Virus record (IMG/VR): IMGVR_UViG_3300044644_001860
Location: 1 to 64,000 of that record
Origin: a virus
Strand: one strand, 5' to 3'
Length of the DNA stretch: 64,000 nucleotides
Shown here: one piece after another, positions 16,486 through 25,037 of the stretch
Numbering within the stretch: position 1 is the first letter of the stretch
Layout of the letters: each line of letters starts with the position of its first letter
Program-made: the position numbers and the translations under genes
Notes under the pieces: model-generated
The model's database searches: none
What the model was told of the DNA's origin: nothing
The model's input: the letters and a program-made list of their open reading frames with translations, nothing else

Positions 16486-17862
16486 ATGCCTCGTTATCCC
16501 GGTCAGAATCTTGCTTCCGTTAACCCTGAATACCGAAAAGAACACAAGATTGATGACGGCTCAGGTAAGACAAGCCGCTACACTTTCGGTAAAAACGTAG
16601 TCATCGCCGCCGGTGACAAAATTCTTTCTGGCGGTTTCTGCATGCGCCTGCTCCCACTTGTGGATCAGGCCGGCTCTGCGCGGGCAAACAAGCCCGAATT
16701 TATCTCGTTCCGCGAAGGTCGCGATCAGGCGGCCATCGGCGACTGGTGCCGGATTATGACGGTCGCGTACTGGGTTGGTAACCCGGGCGTGTGCTTCATT
16801 ATTCATGACGGCAACCCGGAATTGGACATCAAGCAGAGTCCGTATTTTCTGCTGCGTGACGCCGCCCGCGCTAACACAGAAACTCCGGGCATTGGCCGGC
16901 TGTTTGCTGAGTTGACGCAAAATCGCGTGATGAACTCGCATATCGGTTCGCTCTCGCAACCCGAGAAGATGCTGTTCGTTTCCGCGACGGCCGTGTATGT
17001 AGACGAGCGCGGGCAGGTAACTCTGGGCGCTTTCAGCGAAGACCCAAAGCGCAATGCGCGGGTCATCGGTCTGAAGTACAGCGCTACTCAGAGTCTGTAT
17101 TCTGTGCTCAACGCCCGCGACCCGCAGACGGGTGAGTTTTACGTAAACGATATGTTGTCGTTTGGTCCGTCGCAACTTCTGTCGATTGTGCCTGAATCGT
17201 TTCAGGCAGGTCCGCAAAAGCAGATCGGCGTCGGCGAACACGGCCCGGATGTGTTTCACTGCCCGGCGTATGCCCGCAACAACGACCCGAACGCCAAGTT
17301 TGTGATCGGTCGTCCGGGAAAGCCGAGCTCGTATACGCACTACTGCATCGTGCACGACACGTTCCGCGGTCAGCCGATTTCGCTCGAAGCGTACGAAGAT
17401 CGCATTACCAGCGAGAATCGTACGATGGACGACATGCTGTACGTGCCGAGCTACGAAGAGCAGGCCGAGCTGCTGTCGCGAGCGTTCCCGCAGGAAGTGC
17501 TTGAATTTGCGTGGCAGGATTATCCTGAGTATCGCAAGCATCTCCGCGGACGGACGACGACTGTTGAGACATCGCCGCAGCGCACTCCGACTCCGGCAGC
17601 TGATTCTAGCTGGATGGATCGCGCTGCTCCGACCGCAGTTGCCAAGGCTGCTCCGAAGCCAGCGGCTAATTACGATGATGTCCCGTTCGACGGCGAGATT
17701 TCCGAAGAGGATACCGCCAGCGTCGTGGACATGTTCTCCGAAGCGCCGCTCCCAGCCGGCGCGTCCGTTCCGCCTCCTCCGCCGCCCCGCGCTACTCCGG
17801 CCCGCTCTACGCCGGCTGAAATCATGAGTCGCGTGCGTAAGTCGTCGCGTAAGGACGGCTGA
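16486..17862 (+). CDS. Candidate single-stranded DNA-binding protein
   Basis: 458 residues, ATG 16486, with its own promoter 80-100 bases upstream. The N-terminal two-thirds has alternating strand-like segments (RYTFGKNVVIAAGDKIL, WCRIMTVAYWVGNPGVCFIIHDG); the last ~100 residues are Pro/Ala-rich and flexible with an acidic patch (DGEISEEDTASVVDMFSE) and a basic end. A structured core plus disordered acidic tail, strong promoter and position between polymerase and recombinase are what a phage single-stranded DNA-binding protein would show. This is inference from context and layout; no diagnostic motif is seen. Confidence 0.5.
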   Translation: MPRYPGQNLASVNPEYRKEHKIDDGSGKTSRYTFGKNVVIAAGDKILSGGFCMRLLPLVDQAGSARANKPEFISFREGRDQAAIGDWCRIMTVAYWVGNPGVCFIIHDGNPELDIKQSPYFLLRDAARANTETPGIGRLFAELTQNRVMNSHIGSLSQPEKMLFVSATAVYVDERGQVTLGAFSEDPKRNARVIGLKYSATQSLYSVLNARDPQTGEFYVNDMLSFGPSQLLSIVPESFQAGPQKQIGVGEHGPDVFHCPAYARNNDPNAKFVIGRPGKPSSYTHYCIVHDTFRGQPISLEAYEDRITSENRTMDDMLYVPSYEEQAELLSRAFPQEVLEFAWQDYPEYRKHLRGRTTTVETSPQRTPTPAADSSWMDRAAPTAVAKAAPKPAANYDDVPFDGEISEEDTASVVDMFSEAPLPAGASVPPPPPPRATPARSTPAEIMSRVRKSSRKDG

Positions 17863-17885
17863 GTTCAACGGTAAAGTCCGCATTT

Positions 17886-17912
17886 GGCGTGACACATATG
17901 AATGTGCACGCC
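17886..17912 (+). other. Stem-loop between candidate SSB and RecA-like genes
   Basis: GGCGTGACACAT (17886-17897) can pair with ATGTGCACGCC (17902-17912) with one bulged base, leaving a 4-base loop. No T-run follows, so it is not a standard terminator; it could be an attenuator, an mRNA stabiliser or an operator in DNA. It precedes the strong ribosome site at 17933-17938. Confidence 0.55.
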
Positions 17913-17942
17913 ATTTGCGGTGCTTTATTTCTGGAGGTTTTC

Positions 17943-18005
17943 ATGTCTGCAGATCGCTTACAAATTAACAATAGGACACGCACATGGCCCGCAAGAAAAA
18001 AGTAG
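17943..18005 (+). CDS. 20-codon leader ORF overlapping the recombinase start
   Basis: ATG 17943 has the strongest ribosome site here (CTGGAGG, spacing about 6) and opens a 20-residue frame (MSADRLQINNRTRTWPARKK) that stops at 18003-18005, 22 bases inside the recombinase gene, whose own start (ATG 17984, weak AGGA) lies in another frame. Such an arrangement can set recombinase translation through coupling or attenuation. Whether the peptide is made or matters is unknown. Confidence 0.45.
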   Translation: MSADRLQINNRTRTWPARKK

Positions 18006-19360
18006 ATGCTCGTGACGTCGGTCTGCCTCACAGCTACGACGGCGAGCATCCAGTAATCACAGAAATCCTGAAGGCCACCGCGGAGGATCAGGACCCGCTT
18101 ATTGGGTTACCGCTCCCGACGTTGGCCGCGCGGTACTTGTTGCAATCAAACATCTTCCCGCTGTCTCGGTTTACGCAACTCCGAGGCGAATTCAGCGCCG
18201 GCAAGTCTGCGCTGTTAACCGAGATCATGCGGTGGTTTCATGTTTATGGCGGCGGCGGAATCCTTATCGACACTGAGAACAAGGGTTCCCCGACAATGCT
18301 GGCCGGCATGTTCGGCCACAATCAGCAGTACATGGCCCGCACGAAAGTCACGACCGCGGCCAGTGTCGAAGAGTGGCAGAGCAAGTACATGGGTTTCTGC
18401 AAAGCTGTGCATGCGCAAATCGATGCCGCTGGAGCGCCAGAACGCGTAATCCCTATCTGCATTGGTGTTGACTCTATTTCTGCCGTCGAGGTCGACCGCC
18501 GTGTAGAGAAGGTTGCCGAGGAGGGACATGCTGCCGCCGGTCACCCGTATCTGGCCCGAAACCTCTCTGACTTTATGCGGACCGCTTTAGTGCCGACATT
18601 GCGGCACTATCCAATCGCGTTTGTGGCGACAAATCATCTCAAGGAGGAAATTAACTCTATGGGATTCGGCCCGCCAAAGAAGTATGCTCCCGGCGGCGCT
18701 AGCCTCGACTATTACCCGACCCTGATTATCGACATGTCGCGCGTCAGTCGAAACAATATTCAAGTCGGCCGCGCAGAAGGGCAGGCGGTCCGATTGATAG
18801 CGACCAAGAATAACCTTGGTGCTCCCGGTCGCCGATTAGTTGTAAATCTTATGTGGTACAACGACATCGTAACCGGCAAAGACGCTAACGGAAACGAAAC
18901 GTATCGCAATCAGCAGTATCACTATTGGGACTGGCACACGGCCACGACGCGGTTACTCATCGAGTTGCAGGATGCCACTAAAAAGCTTCCGCCCGGCATG
19001 GACCCGAAACTTCCCGGGCTGATCAAGCAGGTCTGCGATATCGAGTATAAGCACGGCACGAAGAATGCCGATGTGCCGTTGGTGTTCTCTTCGGCTATGG
19101 GCATCACGAAGCAGGAAGCGGTGTCTGAAGTCGAGTTTTCAATGGCGCTTGAAGAAAACAAAAAGGTGCTGGGTGTTCTAAATGGTTTACTCGGGGTCAA
19201 CGAGTACATCATCTGCGACCCGGCACGAAAGTATCGCGAACAGATTATGGAACAGCTGCGTGAAAAGCAGATGACGGACGTTCCTGAACTTATGGCCGCT
19301 TCTAGCATGGCCGCAAGCATGTTACCCGAAGACTTTGATCCCCTAGGACAGGTGGAGTAA
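17984..19360 (+). CDS. UvsX/RecA-like recombinase
   Basis: 458 residues. Walker A GEFSAGKS (residues 68-75), LIDTENKGSP corresponding to the RecA DTE strand, Walker B-like PICIGVDSIS (~158-168), then FVATNHLKEEINSMGF and PGGASLDYYPTLIIDMSR, the RecA/UvsX core order including the L2-like region. The length fits phage UvsX-type proteins more than bacterial RecA (about 350). It would form filaments on single-stranded DNA for strand exchange, together with SbcCD, the SF2 helicase and the candidate SSB upstream. Next gene starts directly after the stop. Confidence 0.85.
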   Translation: MARKKKVDARDVGLPHSYDGEHPVITEILKATAEDQDPLIGLPLPTLAARYLLQSNIFPLSRFTQLRGEFSAGKSALLTEIMRWFHVYGGGGILIDTENKGSPTMLAGMFGHNQQYMARTKVTTAASVEEWQSKYMGFCKAVHAQIDAAGAPERVIPICIGVDSISAVEVDRRVEKVAEEGHAAAGHPYLARNLSDFMRTALVPTLRHYPIAFVATNHLKEEINSMGFGPPKKYAPGGASLDYYPTLIIDMSRVSRNNIQVGRAEGQAVRLIATKNNLGAPGRRLVVNLMWYNDIVTGKDANGNETYRNQQYHYWDWHTATTRLLIELQDATKKLPPGMDPKLPGLIKQVCDIEYKHGTKNADVPLVFSSAMGITKQEAVSEVEFSMALEENKKVLGVLNGLLGVNEYIICDPARKYREQIMEQLREKQMTDVPELMAASSMAASMLPEDFDPLGQVE

Positions 19361-19672
19361 ATGGCTGTTTTACAAGTTGAATGTTTCGGTGGCCCGATCG
19401 ATGGACAGACGATGCCGATTCCGGATGAAGCTGAGCTCGCGTGCGGTGTGGCGGTAGACAAAGAAACCGGCGAACCGCATTTCTATGTGCTGGCAAAAAA
19501 GTGGAGCTTCGAAAAGCTTGGTGAAAATTGCGTGTTTGAGTATTTTGGCAACAATCCCGAGCGGGTCGTTGCGCGGCTGCGGGACATGAACTCGCCGCTC
19601 GCCGACCAGATTGAAGCAGATTTGTATGGCCGCAGCGATGACGGCCCGGAGTTTGAAAACGACGATGACTGA
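19361..19672 (+). CDS. Small hypothetical protein following the recombinase
   Basis: 103 residues, ATG 19361 immediately after the recombinase stop, with GGTGGAG just upstream. Begins AVLQVECFGGPIDGQTMPIPDE and ends acidic (GPEFENDDD). The N-terminal VECFGGPIDGxxMxxP resembles a recurrent short motif in small phage/actinobacterial hypothetical proteins of unknown function. Overlaps the next gene by eight bases. Confidence 0.65.
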   Translation: MAVLQVECFGGPIDGQTMPIPDEAELACGVAVDKETGEPHFYVLAKKWSFEKLGENCVFEYFGNNPERVVARLRDMNSPLADQIEADLYGRSDDGPEFENDDD

Positions 19673-20279
19673 CGGCGACAATCGCGATAGTTTTTTCAAC
19701 GAGCTATTCGACGACAATAGTCGACAAGCTGGCGCTAATCGGGAGCAGCGCCAAATATCGTATGAGTCTCGGTTGGTCCGCCGAGTGTTTAGCGAATGCC
19801 GCGTGCCGCGTGTGAGCATGGGGCAACTTGTTAATCACTGCAAAGGCGCTACCGGCAACCACGAGCTCACGTTTGAGTGGTTTAATTTTACGTTTCCTGA
19901 ATTCCCAGCACGCCTTATGGGTCGGCGAATCGGATACTGCGCTCGGCGTAAACAAGCAGACGGAACGTCGGTACCGTTGTCGTTATATCAGTTACAGTTC
20001 GCCGATATTTTCCGACCAAAAAACAATCTTGTTCTGCGGTCAGTATCCCGGGCATTAGCTGATTACGAACAGGAACTCACCGACCCCTACGTGTTTATTT
20101 TTCCTATAGTGCGCAAAATGTTTTGTGCGCACAATTTGGAGTTGCCCGGCAATCCCGGTATTGACGAACCGCGAATTCAGTGGATAATGCAAGCCCAGTC
20201 GGGCGTACGGATGACCATTGAACCGACGACGTCATTGTTTGCCGCCGTTGGGCCGGATTGGTTTCAACCGCCAGAATAG
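19665..20279 (+). CDS. Hypothetical protein
   Basis: 204 residues from ATG 19665 (frame open from 19611, but the ATG at the overlap with the previous stop is more likely). N-terminal acidic stretch DGDNRDSFFNELFDDNSR, then mixed helix/strand sequence with basic patches (RRVFSECRVPRVSM). No recognised domain. Position just after the recombinase suggests DNA metabolism but this is only context. Confidence 0.6.
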   Translation: MTDGDNRDSFFNELFDDNSRQAGANREQRQISYESRLVRRVFSECRVPRVSMGQLVNHCKGATGNHELTFEWFNFTFPEFPARLMGRRIGYCARRKQADGTSVPLSLYQLQFADIFRPKNNLVLRSVSRALADYEQELTDPYVFIFPIVRKMFCAHNLELPGNPGIDEPRIQWIMQAQSGVRMTIEPTTSLFAAVGPDWFQPPE

Positions 20280-20286
20280 CGGCACC

Positions 20287-21426
20287 ATGGATTCTATCGC
20301 GCAGCAGACGCGCAGCGTATTTGCACCCGTTATTGCGCTGAATTTTAACTCAGCGCAATTCGACGAGTGCAAAACATTCTTAGAGTCACGAGTAGCCGAC
20401 ACAGAGCGGCTGCCCGTTGTCGACCCGCGCCAACTTGTTATGACGGCCGACGGCCGGTTGGCTGAAACTGGCTATCGGTTTAACGCTATTGGTTTTGCTG
20501 CCGTCGCGAACGCTTTAATGTCTGGGCTCGTCGGCGTGTTTAACGACCTGTCAGGCGAATCGAGAAACAGGTTCAACGCTAGTAGTGAAAGTGGTGAACT
20601 CGCCGCGGCTGTCAGCATTTACAACACGGCTTTGCGGTCCCGGTTTGATGTCATGCGTGAGCGCACGTTATTGGCAGACCACCGATCCCGCACGATTGAG
20701 GGCTGCCTTGGCATTGAACATAAGCTGCTCGACAACGCCGTGTTTTTTAACACCATTGCCGAAGAGCTAGAGGCCGCACAACCTAACGCCGAGTTCTACC
20801 GGGCCGAGGTCATAGGTCGTGAGTTGCGTGTGTATTACATGGATGTACGTTCTCGGCGAACAGACGTCTACCGTGATCCGCGCCACACGTTTGCTGCCGG
20901 TTGGTACTTCTCAAATCGCGAAGACGCCGGACTGGCAATGCGGGCGACGAACTGCTTATTCACCAAATTTGGTCCCGCTGTGGACGGTCGCAGCCGGCAC
21001 ACGAATCTTCGGCATGTCGGCGCAGATTTCTTTGGTCGAGCTACTTTGCTGATCCGTAAAGCCGCCGGCAATAGCCTCGACATGGCCACTGTAAGCAAAG
21101 CTATTTCGCGTCTGAACTCGGTACCCCTTAATTTTTCAGAAGATCGCGCGGTATTTAATTCTGCGCTGGCTCAATGGATGGGTTATCTTGGGCAGTTCAA
21201 AATCGGTCGCGAGTTCGCTAAGCACATCGCCCGTAACGCCGCGGTAATAGGCTCTGACATGTCACCGCGAAATCCCTTGGAGGCTTACAACGATGAAATA
21301 CTGACAAATCGCAACATGTACGACTTGTTTTGCGCTACGTTACGTTATTCAAAAAATCAGTACCATACTGTTCGTGATCTTTTACAGTCGGCCGCAATGC
21401 AGATGCTGCTTCCGACCAAACAATAG
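20287..21426 (+). CDS. Hypothetical protein, possibly DUF932-like
   Basis: 379 residues from ATG 20287, eight bases after the previous stop; the frame is open further upstream. The central part (VYYMDVRSRRTDVYRDPRH, FAAGWYFSNREDAGLAMRA, NCLFTKFG, HVGADFFGRA) has the strand-rich, internally paired look of DUF932 phage/plasmid proteins, where a SNSE-like segment precedes a cysteine-containing strand. The resemblance is partial and no catalytic residues are known for that family. C-terminal part helical. Treat the family name as a suggestion. Confidence 0.55.
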   Translation: MDSIAQQTRSVFAPVIALNFNSAQFDECKTFLESRVADTERLPVVDPRQLVMTADGRLAETGYRFNAIGFAAVANALMSGLVGVFNDLSGESRNRFNASSESGELAAAVSIYNTALRSRFDVMRERTLLADHRSRTIEGCLGIEHKLLDNAVFFNTIAEELEAAQPNAEFYRAEVIGRELRVYYMDVRSRRTDVYRDPRHTFAAGWYFSNREDAGLAMRATNCLFTKFGPAVDGRSRHTNLRHVGADFFGRATLLIRKAAGNSLDMATVSKAISRLNSVPLNFSEDRAVFNSALAQWMGYLGQFKIGREFAKHIARNAAVIGSDMSPRNPLEAYNDEILTNRNMYDLFCATLRYSKNQYHTVRDLLQSAAMQMLLPTKQ

Positions 21427-21435
21427 GAGTTAATC

Positions 21436-22296
21436 ATGCCCGCAACGAATGCGATTGTTGAAAAGAATCCCGCCCCGGCTGAACTCGTGCCGGTTGTAAA
21501 TGTGGATACCTGCACAGCTGAGTTGCAGGACGTTGTTATCGAAATTGATCAAATTTTTAGTGACGCTCAGGTCGCTGGCTTAACAGCTTTTTGGCGTATC
21601 GGGCAGCTGATTACTCGGGTCAAGAATGAACCCGAGGTGTACCTGACTCCCGAGCAACGCTCGGCTCATGTGGACGGAGCCTCGCTGCTTATTTCTATTT
21701 TTGCTCCGGTGTACACGGCCGACCAGCTTCGGAGCGCCGTAAACTTTTTTGAAAAGTACCCGACGGAGAGCGAAATTCACCGATTGCTCGCAATGCGTTG
21801 CCCGGAGCGCCCGCGGTGGCGTATGACGCTGTCGCACGTACAGCTTTTGGCGCAGGTCGCCGACGAGGACACGCGGAATACGCTTGAGAGCACTTGCGCC
21901 ACGGAGGCGTATACTGCGCGCGCCTTGGCGATGGAGCTGCAAGAGATGCGCGGCAAGGGCGCTAACACCGGTCGGCCTCACGCCGCGCCAAAGGGCCTCA
22001 AGCAGCAGCTACAGGATTTGCTGCTTCATCAGAAGCGGTTTATCGCGCGATCTGAGCAAATCTGGCTGAACGACGACGTCGAGAATGTCTACGATACGCT
22101 AGCGAACACGGCGCCCGAAAAGGTTGACGAGAACATGCGGGCGTATTTCACAGAAATTTGCGGCAATTTTACGATCATGTCCGACATGCTCGGCGACCAT
22201 ATGGCGACCTGCAATCGGCTGGCCGAGTTGCTTCAAGGGACTGAGGGTGACGCGGAGACCGTGACACCTAAAACCGAATCAACGATTGTGCGGTGA
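21436..22296 (+). CDS. Hypothetical helical protein, faintly DUF1016-N-like
   Basis: 286 residues, ATG 21436 with AGGAG nearby. The order AFWRIGQLITRVKN, then LRSAVNFFEKYP, TLSHVQLLAQVADEDTRNTLE, and ARALAMELQEM parallels the WxIGxxI...LR...F...LSWSHxxxLL...Y...A...W..R.L pattern of DUF1016 N-terminal (YhcG) regions, without the nuclease half. The second half is a helical region with acidic tail. The similarity is by pattern only. Function unknown. Confidence 0.55.
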   Translation: MPATNAIVEKNPAPAELVPVVNVDTCTAELQDVVIEIDQIFSDAQVAGLTAFWRIGQLITRVKNEPEVYLTPEQRSAHVDGASLLISIFAPVYTADQLRSAVNFFEKYPTESEIHRLLAMRCPERPRWRMTLSHVQLLAQVADEDTRNTLESTCATEAYTARALAMELQEMRGKGANTGRPHAAPKGLKQQLQDLLLHQKRFIARSEQIWLNDDVENVYDTLANTAPEKVDENMRAYFTEICGNFTIMSDMLGDHMATCNRLAELLQGTEGDAETVTPKTESTIVR

Positions 22297-22298
22297 CT

Positions 22299-22832
22299 AT
22301 GACAAACGAAATGATCATTCGAAATGTACCAATTGTTGTTGAGCCCGGCGTAAACGTAATTGAAGCAACTGTAGAAGTTGCTGAGAATGCCGGCACTCGA
22401 GAATTTCCTGTACAGCTATTTCGGTTATTTGTCGACCGCAAGGTTCTAAAGCGTTTGCCGTTTGTGCCGTCCACCACGACGCCGCACGTGTTCTCGCCTG
22501 TATCCAGCATCCGTGACTCGCCCATACTTATCGTTTATGATCACACGGGCAGGCTCGCGATGTTATACAAACGAGCACGCCGCGACACGTGGGATCGGTA
22601 TGATTTGTTTGACGAGGTTGTCGGCCGCTGCGTAATTAGTCCGTCGGTACGCTTTCGCTTTACTAACGAGAAAACGCGGGATAAGTTTTTGCGTTTAGCG
22701 GAACAGTTAATTGAGCAAAGTCGCGGTAGCGTTGTAAACTATGACGACGTGCAGGAGTTCGTCAAAATCATGGGGCGGATGCGCTCGCCGCCCGTGCTGG
22801 TTCCTGTCGCGGTTGTAAATCCTGTAGTGTAG
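22299..22832 (+). CDS. Hypothetical beta-rich protein
   Basis: 178 residues from ATG 22299; GTG 22293, overlapping the previous stop, is the alternative. The N-terminal half is rich in Val/Ile strands (NVPIVVEPGVNVIEATVEVAEN), then FSPVSSIRDSPILIVYDHTGRLAMLYKRAR; C-terminal part helical and basic. No motif recognised. Confidence 0.6.
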   Translation: MTNEMIIRNVPIVVEPGVNVIEATVEVAENAGTREFPVQLFRLFVDRKVLKRLPFVPSTTTPHVFSPVSSIRDSPILIVYDHTGRLAMLYKRARRDTWDRYDLFDEVVGRCVISPSVRFRFTNEKTRDKFLRLAEQLIEQSRGSVVNYDDVQEFVKIMGRMRSPPVLVPVAVVNPVV

Positions 22833-22852
22833 CGCAAGGATGCGATAGCTAT

Positions 22853-23527
22853 ATGGCGGAAGGACCCGCAAGTACGTGCATATGTGTTTTCTTTCGGGAC
22901 ACGCCTGAATGCGTATCGGACGTGGCTACAGCAGCCACGGGCCCGATTACCCGACTACTCTCGTTGGGTTGCCGTATTCGGTTTGTTTGCGCTGTCGCGC
23001 CCGAAAAAAGATCGGCTATTTTTAGTCGCGTAATGGCTGAACAACCGGCCATTCAATTTATCTTTTTACCGGATACGGCAAGCAAAGCCGACGCGATGTA
23101 TTTTGCGCTTAACAGCCCCACCCCAGAACAATACTTTGCGTGGTTCGATAATCCTACGACACTGCAGGCAAAAACAGATTCCCGCGGTTGGCTTTTTCGG
23201 GCTGTCCGGCAATTGCGTGTTTCTGAGCTTGTAGGCGCTGTGTACCGCGCGCCTGTAGAGTCTCGGCACTGTTCTTGGTTGCAGCGGCAACTGCTTGATT
23301 TCGAATTTCATTGCCCTAAGTACGTGAATTGTGTGACGAGCAATTGGTTGCTAGCGCAGCGCTCTGATCTGCTCAACTGGTCGTGGCCTAAACCGGACAT
23401 GACAGAAACCGACATGGATGTTTTTCTCGGGCTGTGGCTGCACGCTAAAAAAATGCGCGTCAACCATTTCCGGGATGACGTTCAAACAACCGCAAACAAT
23501 TGCGGCATAGAAAAAGCATTATGTTGA
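22853..23527 (+). CDS. Glycosyltransferase-like protein (GT-A fold, tentative)
   Basis: 224 residues, ATG 22853. An N-terminal Rossmann-like strand (STCICVFFRD), the segment FLPDTASKADAMYFALNS and YFAWFDNPTTL (~residue 98) follow the pattern of GT-A transferases, where 'K..AxN.a' precedes the metal-binding DxD strand; here the DxD position reads FDNP, so only one acidic ligand is evident. Could be a divergent or inactive sugar transferase. Three clearer glycosyltransferases occur in the window (31456, 50207, 59861). Overlaps the next gene. Confidence 0.4.
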   Translation: MAEGPASTCICVFFRDTPECVSDVATAATGPITRLLSLGCRIRFVCAVAPEKRSAIFSRVMAEQPAIQFIFLPDTASKADAMYFALNSPTPEQYFAWFDNPTTLQAKTDSRGWLFRAVRQLRVSELVGAVYRAPVESRHCSWLQRQLLDFEFHCPKYVNCVTSNWLLAQRSDLLNWSWPKPDMTETDMDVFLGLWLHAKKMRVNHFRDDVQTTANNCGIEKALC

Positions 23528-24363
23528 AGACAAGATTCAGCTATGTTCAAACAATTAAACGCCGTAACGAACTATACGCAAATGTCTTCGGGCCGCGTAT
23601 TGGTACGCTCATTGACGGCGACGCGTTAATCGCGTTGACGCAGGCGGTAATGTTGTATTTGCCGCAGACAACGTCACGAAACGCCGTATACGAATCTTTG
23701 CGTGCTTACGCCGGTACGCAGATCAGTCAGAAAAACGCCGCTGAAATAGCGTGGCGTCTTGCCGGGAATGTTTTGCGGCTGATCGACGGGACACCTATTT
23801 TACCGTGGGTGCAGCAAACTCAGGACGAGATGCTGCCTGTCATGGTTGAGCGTGTTGTCTCCGGCGACCGAAAAGGTAAACCCGGATATTATTTCACATT
23901 GCGCTGCGTAGGCGGCTCGGCGTGTACCCTGCAATTTACGCATTTTATGTCTCGCGTGGCGATTAAAATTCTTGCGCGTGCAGTCGGGTTTTCTACAACT
24001 AAATGGGGTAAATATCCGTTTGCCGGCCGCGCCCAGCACTTTGTCGGGCTCCTATTTTTTGCTCACGTGGAAGCCGAGCGTAGCGGCGACCGGCCGTACT
24101 TCCACGAAATCAGCGCGTCTACGAGCATGTTGAAACATAACAAAGCCTTGCTGGAGGTCCGTTGCCGTGCCGCACCGTGCCCTGAAAACTATCAACATCA
24201 CTGTGTTGACTGCCCTGTAGGCACCGACCAGTGTCGTTACAGTACGCATCCGCACACATACGACGTTCGCTTTTGCGCGGCCTGTCAAAAAGAAGCCTTT
24301 TTCGATTCGCGAATGCCGGCTATGATGTGCTTGCGTTGCCAACGAGCGGCACGAAGTAATTAA
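23521..24363 (+). CDS. Hypothetical protein with C-terminal cysteine/histidine cluster
   Basis: 280 residues from ATG 23521 (frame open from 23500). The first ~180 residues are mixed; the C-terminal ~75 carry about nine Cys and several His: CRAAPCPENYQHHC, CPVGTDQCRYSTHPH, VRFCAACQK and MCLRCQRA. The spacing suggests two zinc sites, the last being a CxxC...CxxC ribbon. Probably a nucleic-acid-associated or structural zinc protein. The family is not recognised, although the HHCVDCPVG segment is distinctive enough to search with. Confidence 0.65.
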   Translation: MLKTRFSYVQTIKRRNELYANVFGPRIGTLIDGDALIALTQAVMLYLPQTTSRNAVYESLRAYAGTQISQKNAAEIAWRLAGNVLRLIDGTPILPWVQQTQDEMLPVMVERVVSGDRKGKPGYYFTLRCVGGSACTLQFTHFMSRVAIKILARAVGFSTTKWGKYPFAGRAQHFVGLLFFAHVEAERSGDRPYFHEISASTSMLKHNKALLEVRCRAAPCPENYQHHCVDCPVGTDQCRYSTHPHTYDVRFCAACQKEAFFDSRMPAMMCLRCQRAARSN

Positions 24364-24374
24364 AGGATTAATGC

Positions 24375-25037
24375 ATGTCAGGCATAGGTTTTAAACCTCG
24401 CGGCGCCAACGGCCCGATGTACAACCCAGAGCGGGATTATGCGTACATCACCCCGACGCTGATGAGTTACGCAATCGAGAACATGGTTCGCTACGAGCCT
24501 GAAGAGCTAAAGCGCTGGAAGGCGGCCAACGAAGTTACTGCGTTTGAGATTGAACGTGTCGCAGAGGCGCTTGCTAGGGCGCAACGTGATTTTGTAAATG
24601 CAAATGATCCGGTCGCTACGCTTGAGCAGGCGTTAAGTCGACACGAGTTTTACAATCATCGGCATTGCGTACGGCAACTGTTGTTCGCCAGCATCGGCGA
24701 GGTCTTTTGCGCGGCATGGTTCAAAGCCGTTCGCGAGGTATCCATTGTCGGCGAAGAGTCGCCGGCGCAGGCCGACATGGCGCGCTTTGTCGCGACCGTA
24801 AGAGATTTCGCTGTCGCGAGCGCCGTACCCACGTACAACCCAGACCATCGCGCCGAGCTCTTGCAGTTCCAAAATGATGTGCTACAAACGCGCATCAACG
24901 AGCTGGGGCAGAGCCTGCAAAAAATGCGTGCCGAGCTAGAGGCCGCACGAGCTACACCCGCCCCAGCCGAAATCCCCGAACCAAAAGCCTCTCGCGGCTG
25001 GCGGCATTTTTTTTCTTGGTGGAGTGACCATGCCTAA
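24375..25037 (+). CDS. Hypothetical protein with C-terminal coiled coil
   Basis: 220 residues, ATG 24375 shortly after AAGGA. Mostly helical; LLQFQNDVLQTRINELGQ and SLQKMRAELEAARA (~163-195) form a likely coiled coil, then a Pro-rich linker (TPAPAEIPEPKA) and an aromatic, basic end (RGWRHFFSWW). The end could touch membrane or a partner protein. Overlaps the RuvC-like gene start by eight bases. Confidence 0.6.
   Translation: MSGIGFKPRGANGPMYNPERDYAYITPTLMSYAIENMVRYEPEELKRWKAANEVTAFEIERVAEALARAQRDFVNANDPVATLEQALSRHEFYNHRHCVRQLLFASIGEVFCAAWFKAVREVSIVGEESPAQADMARFVATVRDFAVASAVPTYNPDHRAELLQFQNDVLQTRINELGQSLQKMRAELEAARATPAPAEIPEPKASRGWRHFFSWWSDHA

Noticed and set aside
16561-17895. A 444-codon minus-strand frame opposite the candidate SSB gene.
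   Set aside because: Arg/His-rich composition, no ribosome site, and all neighbours are on the + strand. The + frame has a promoter and sensible layout.
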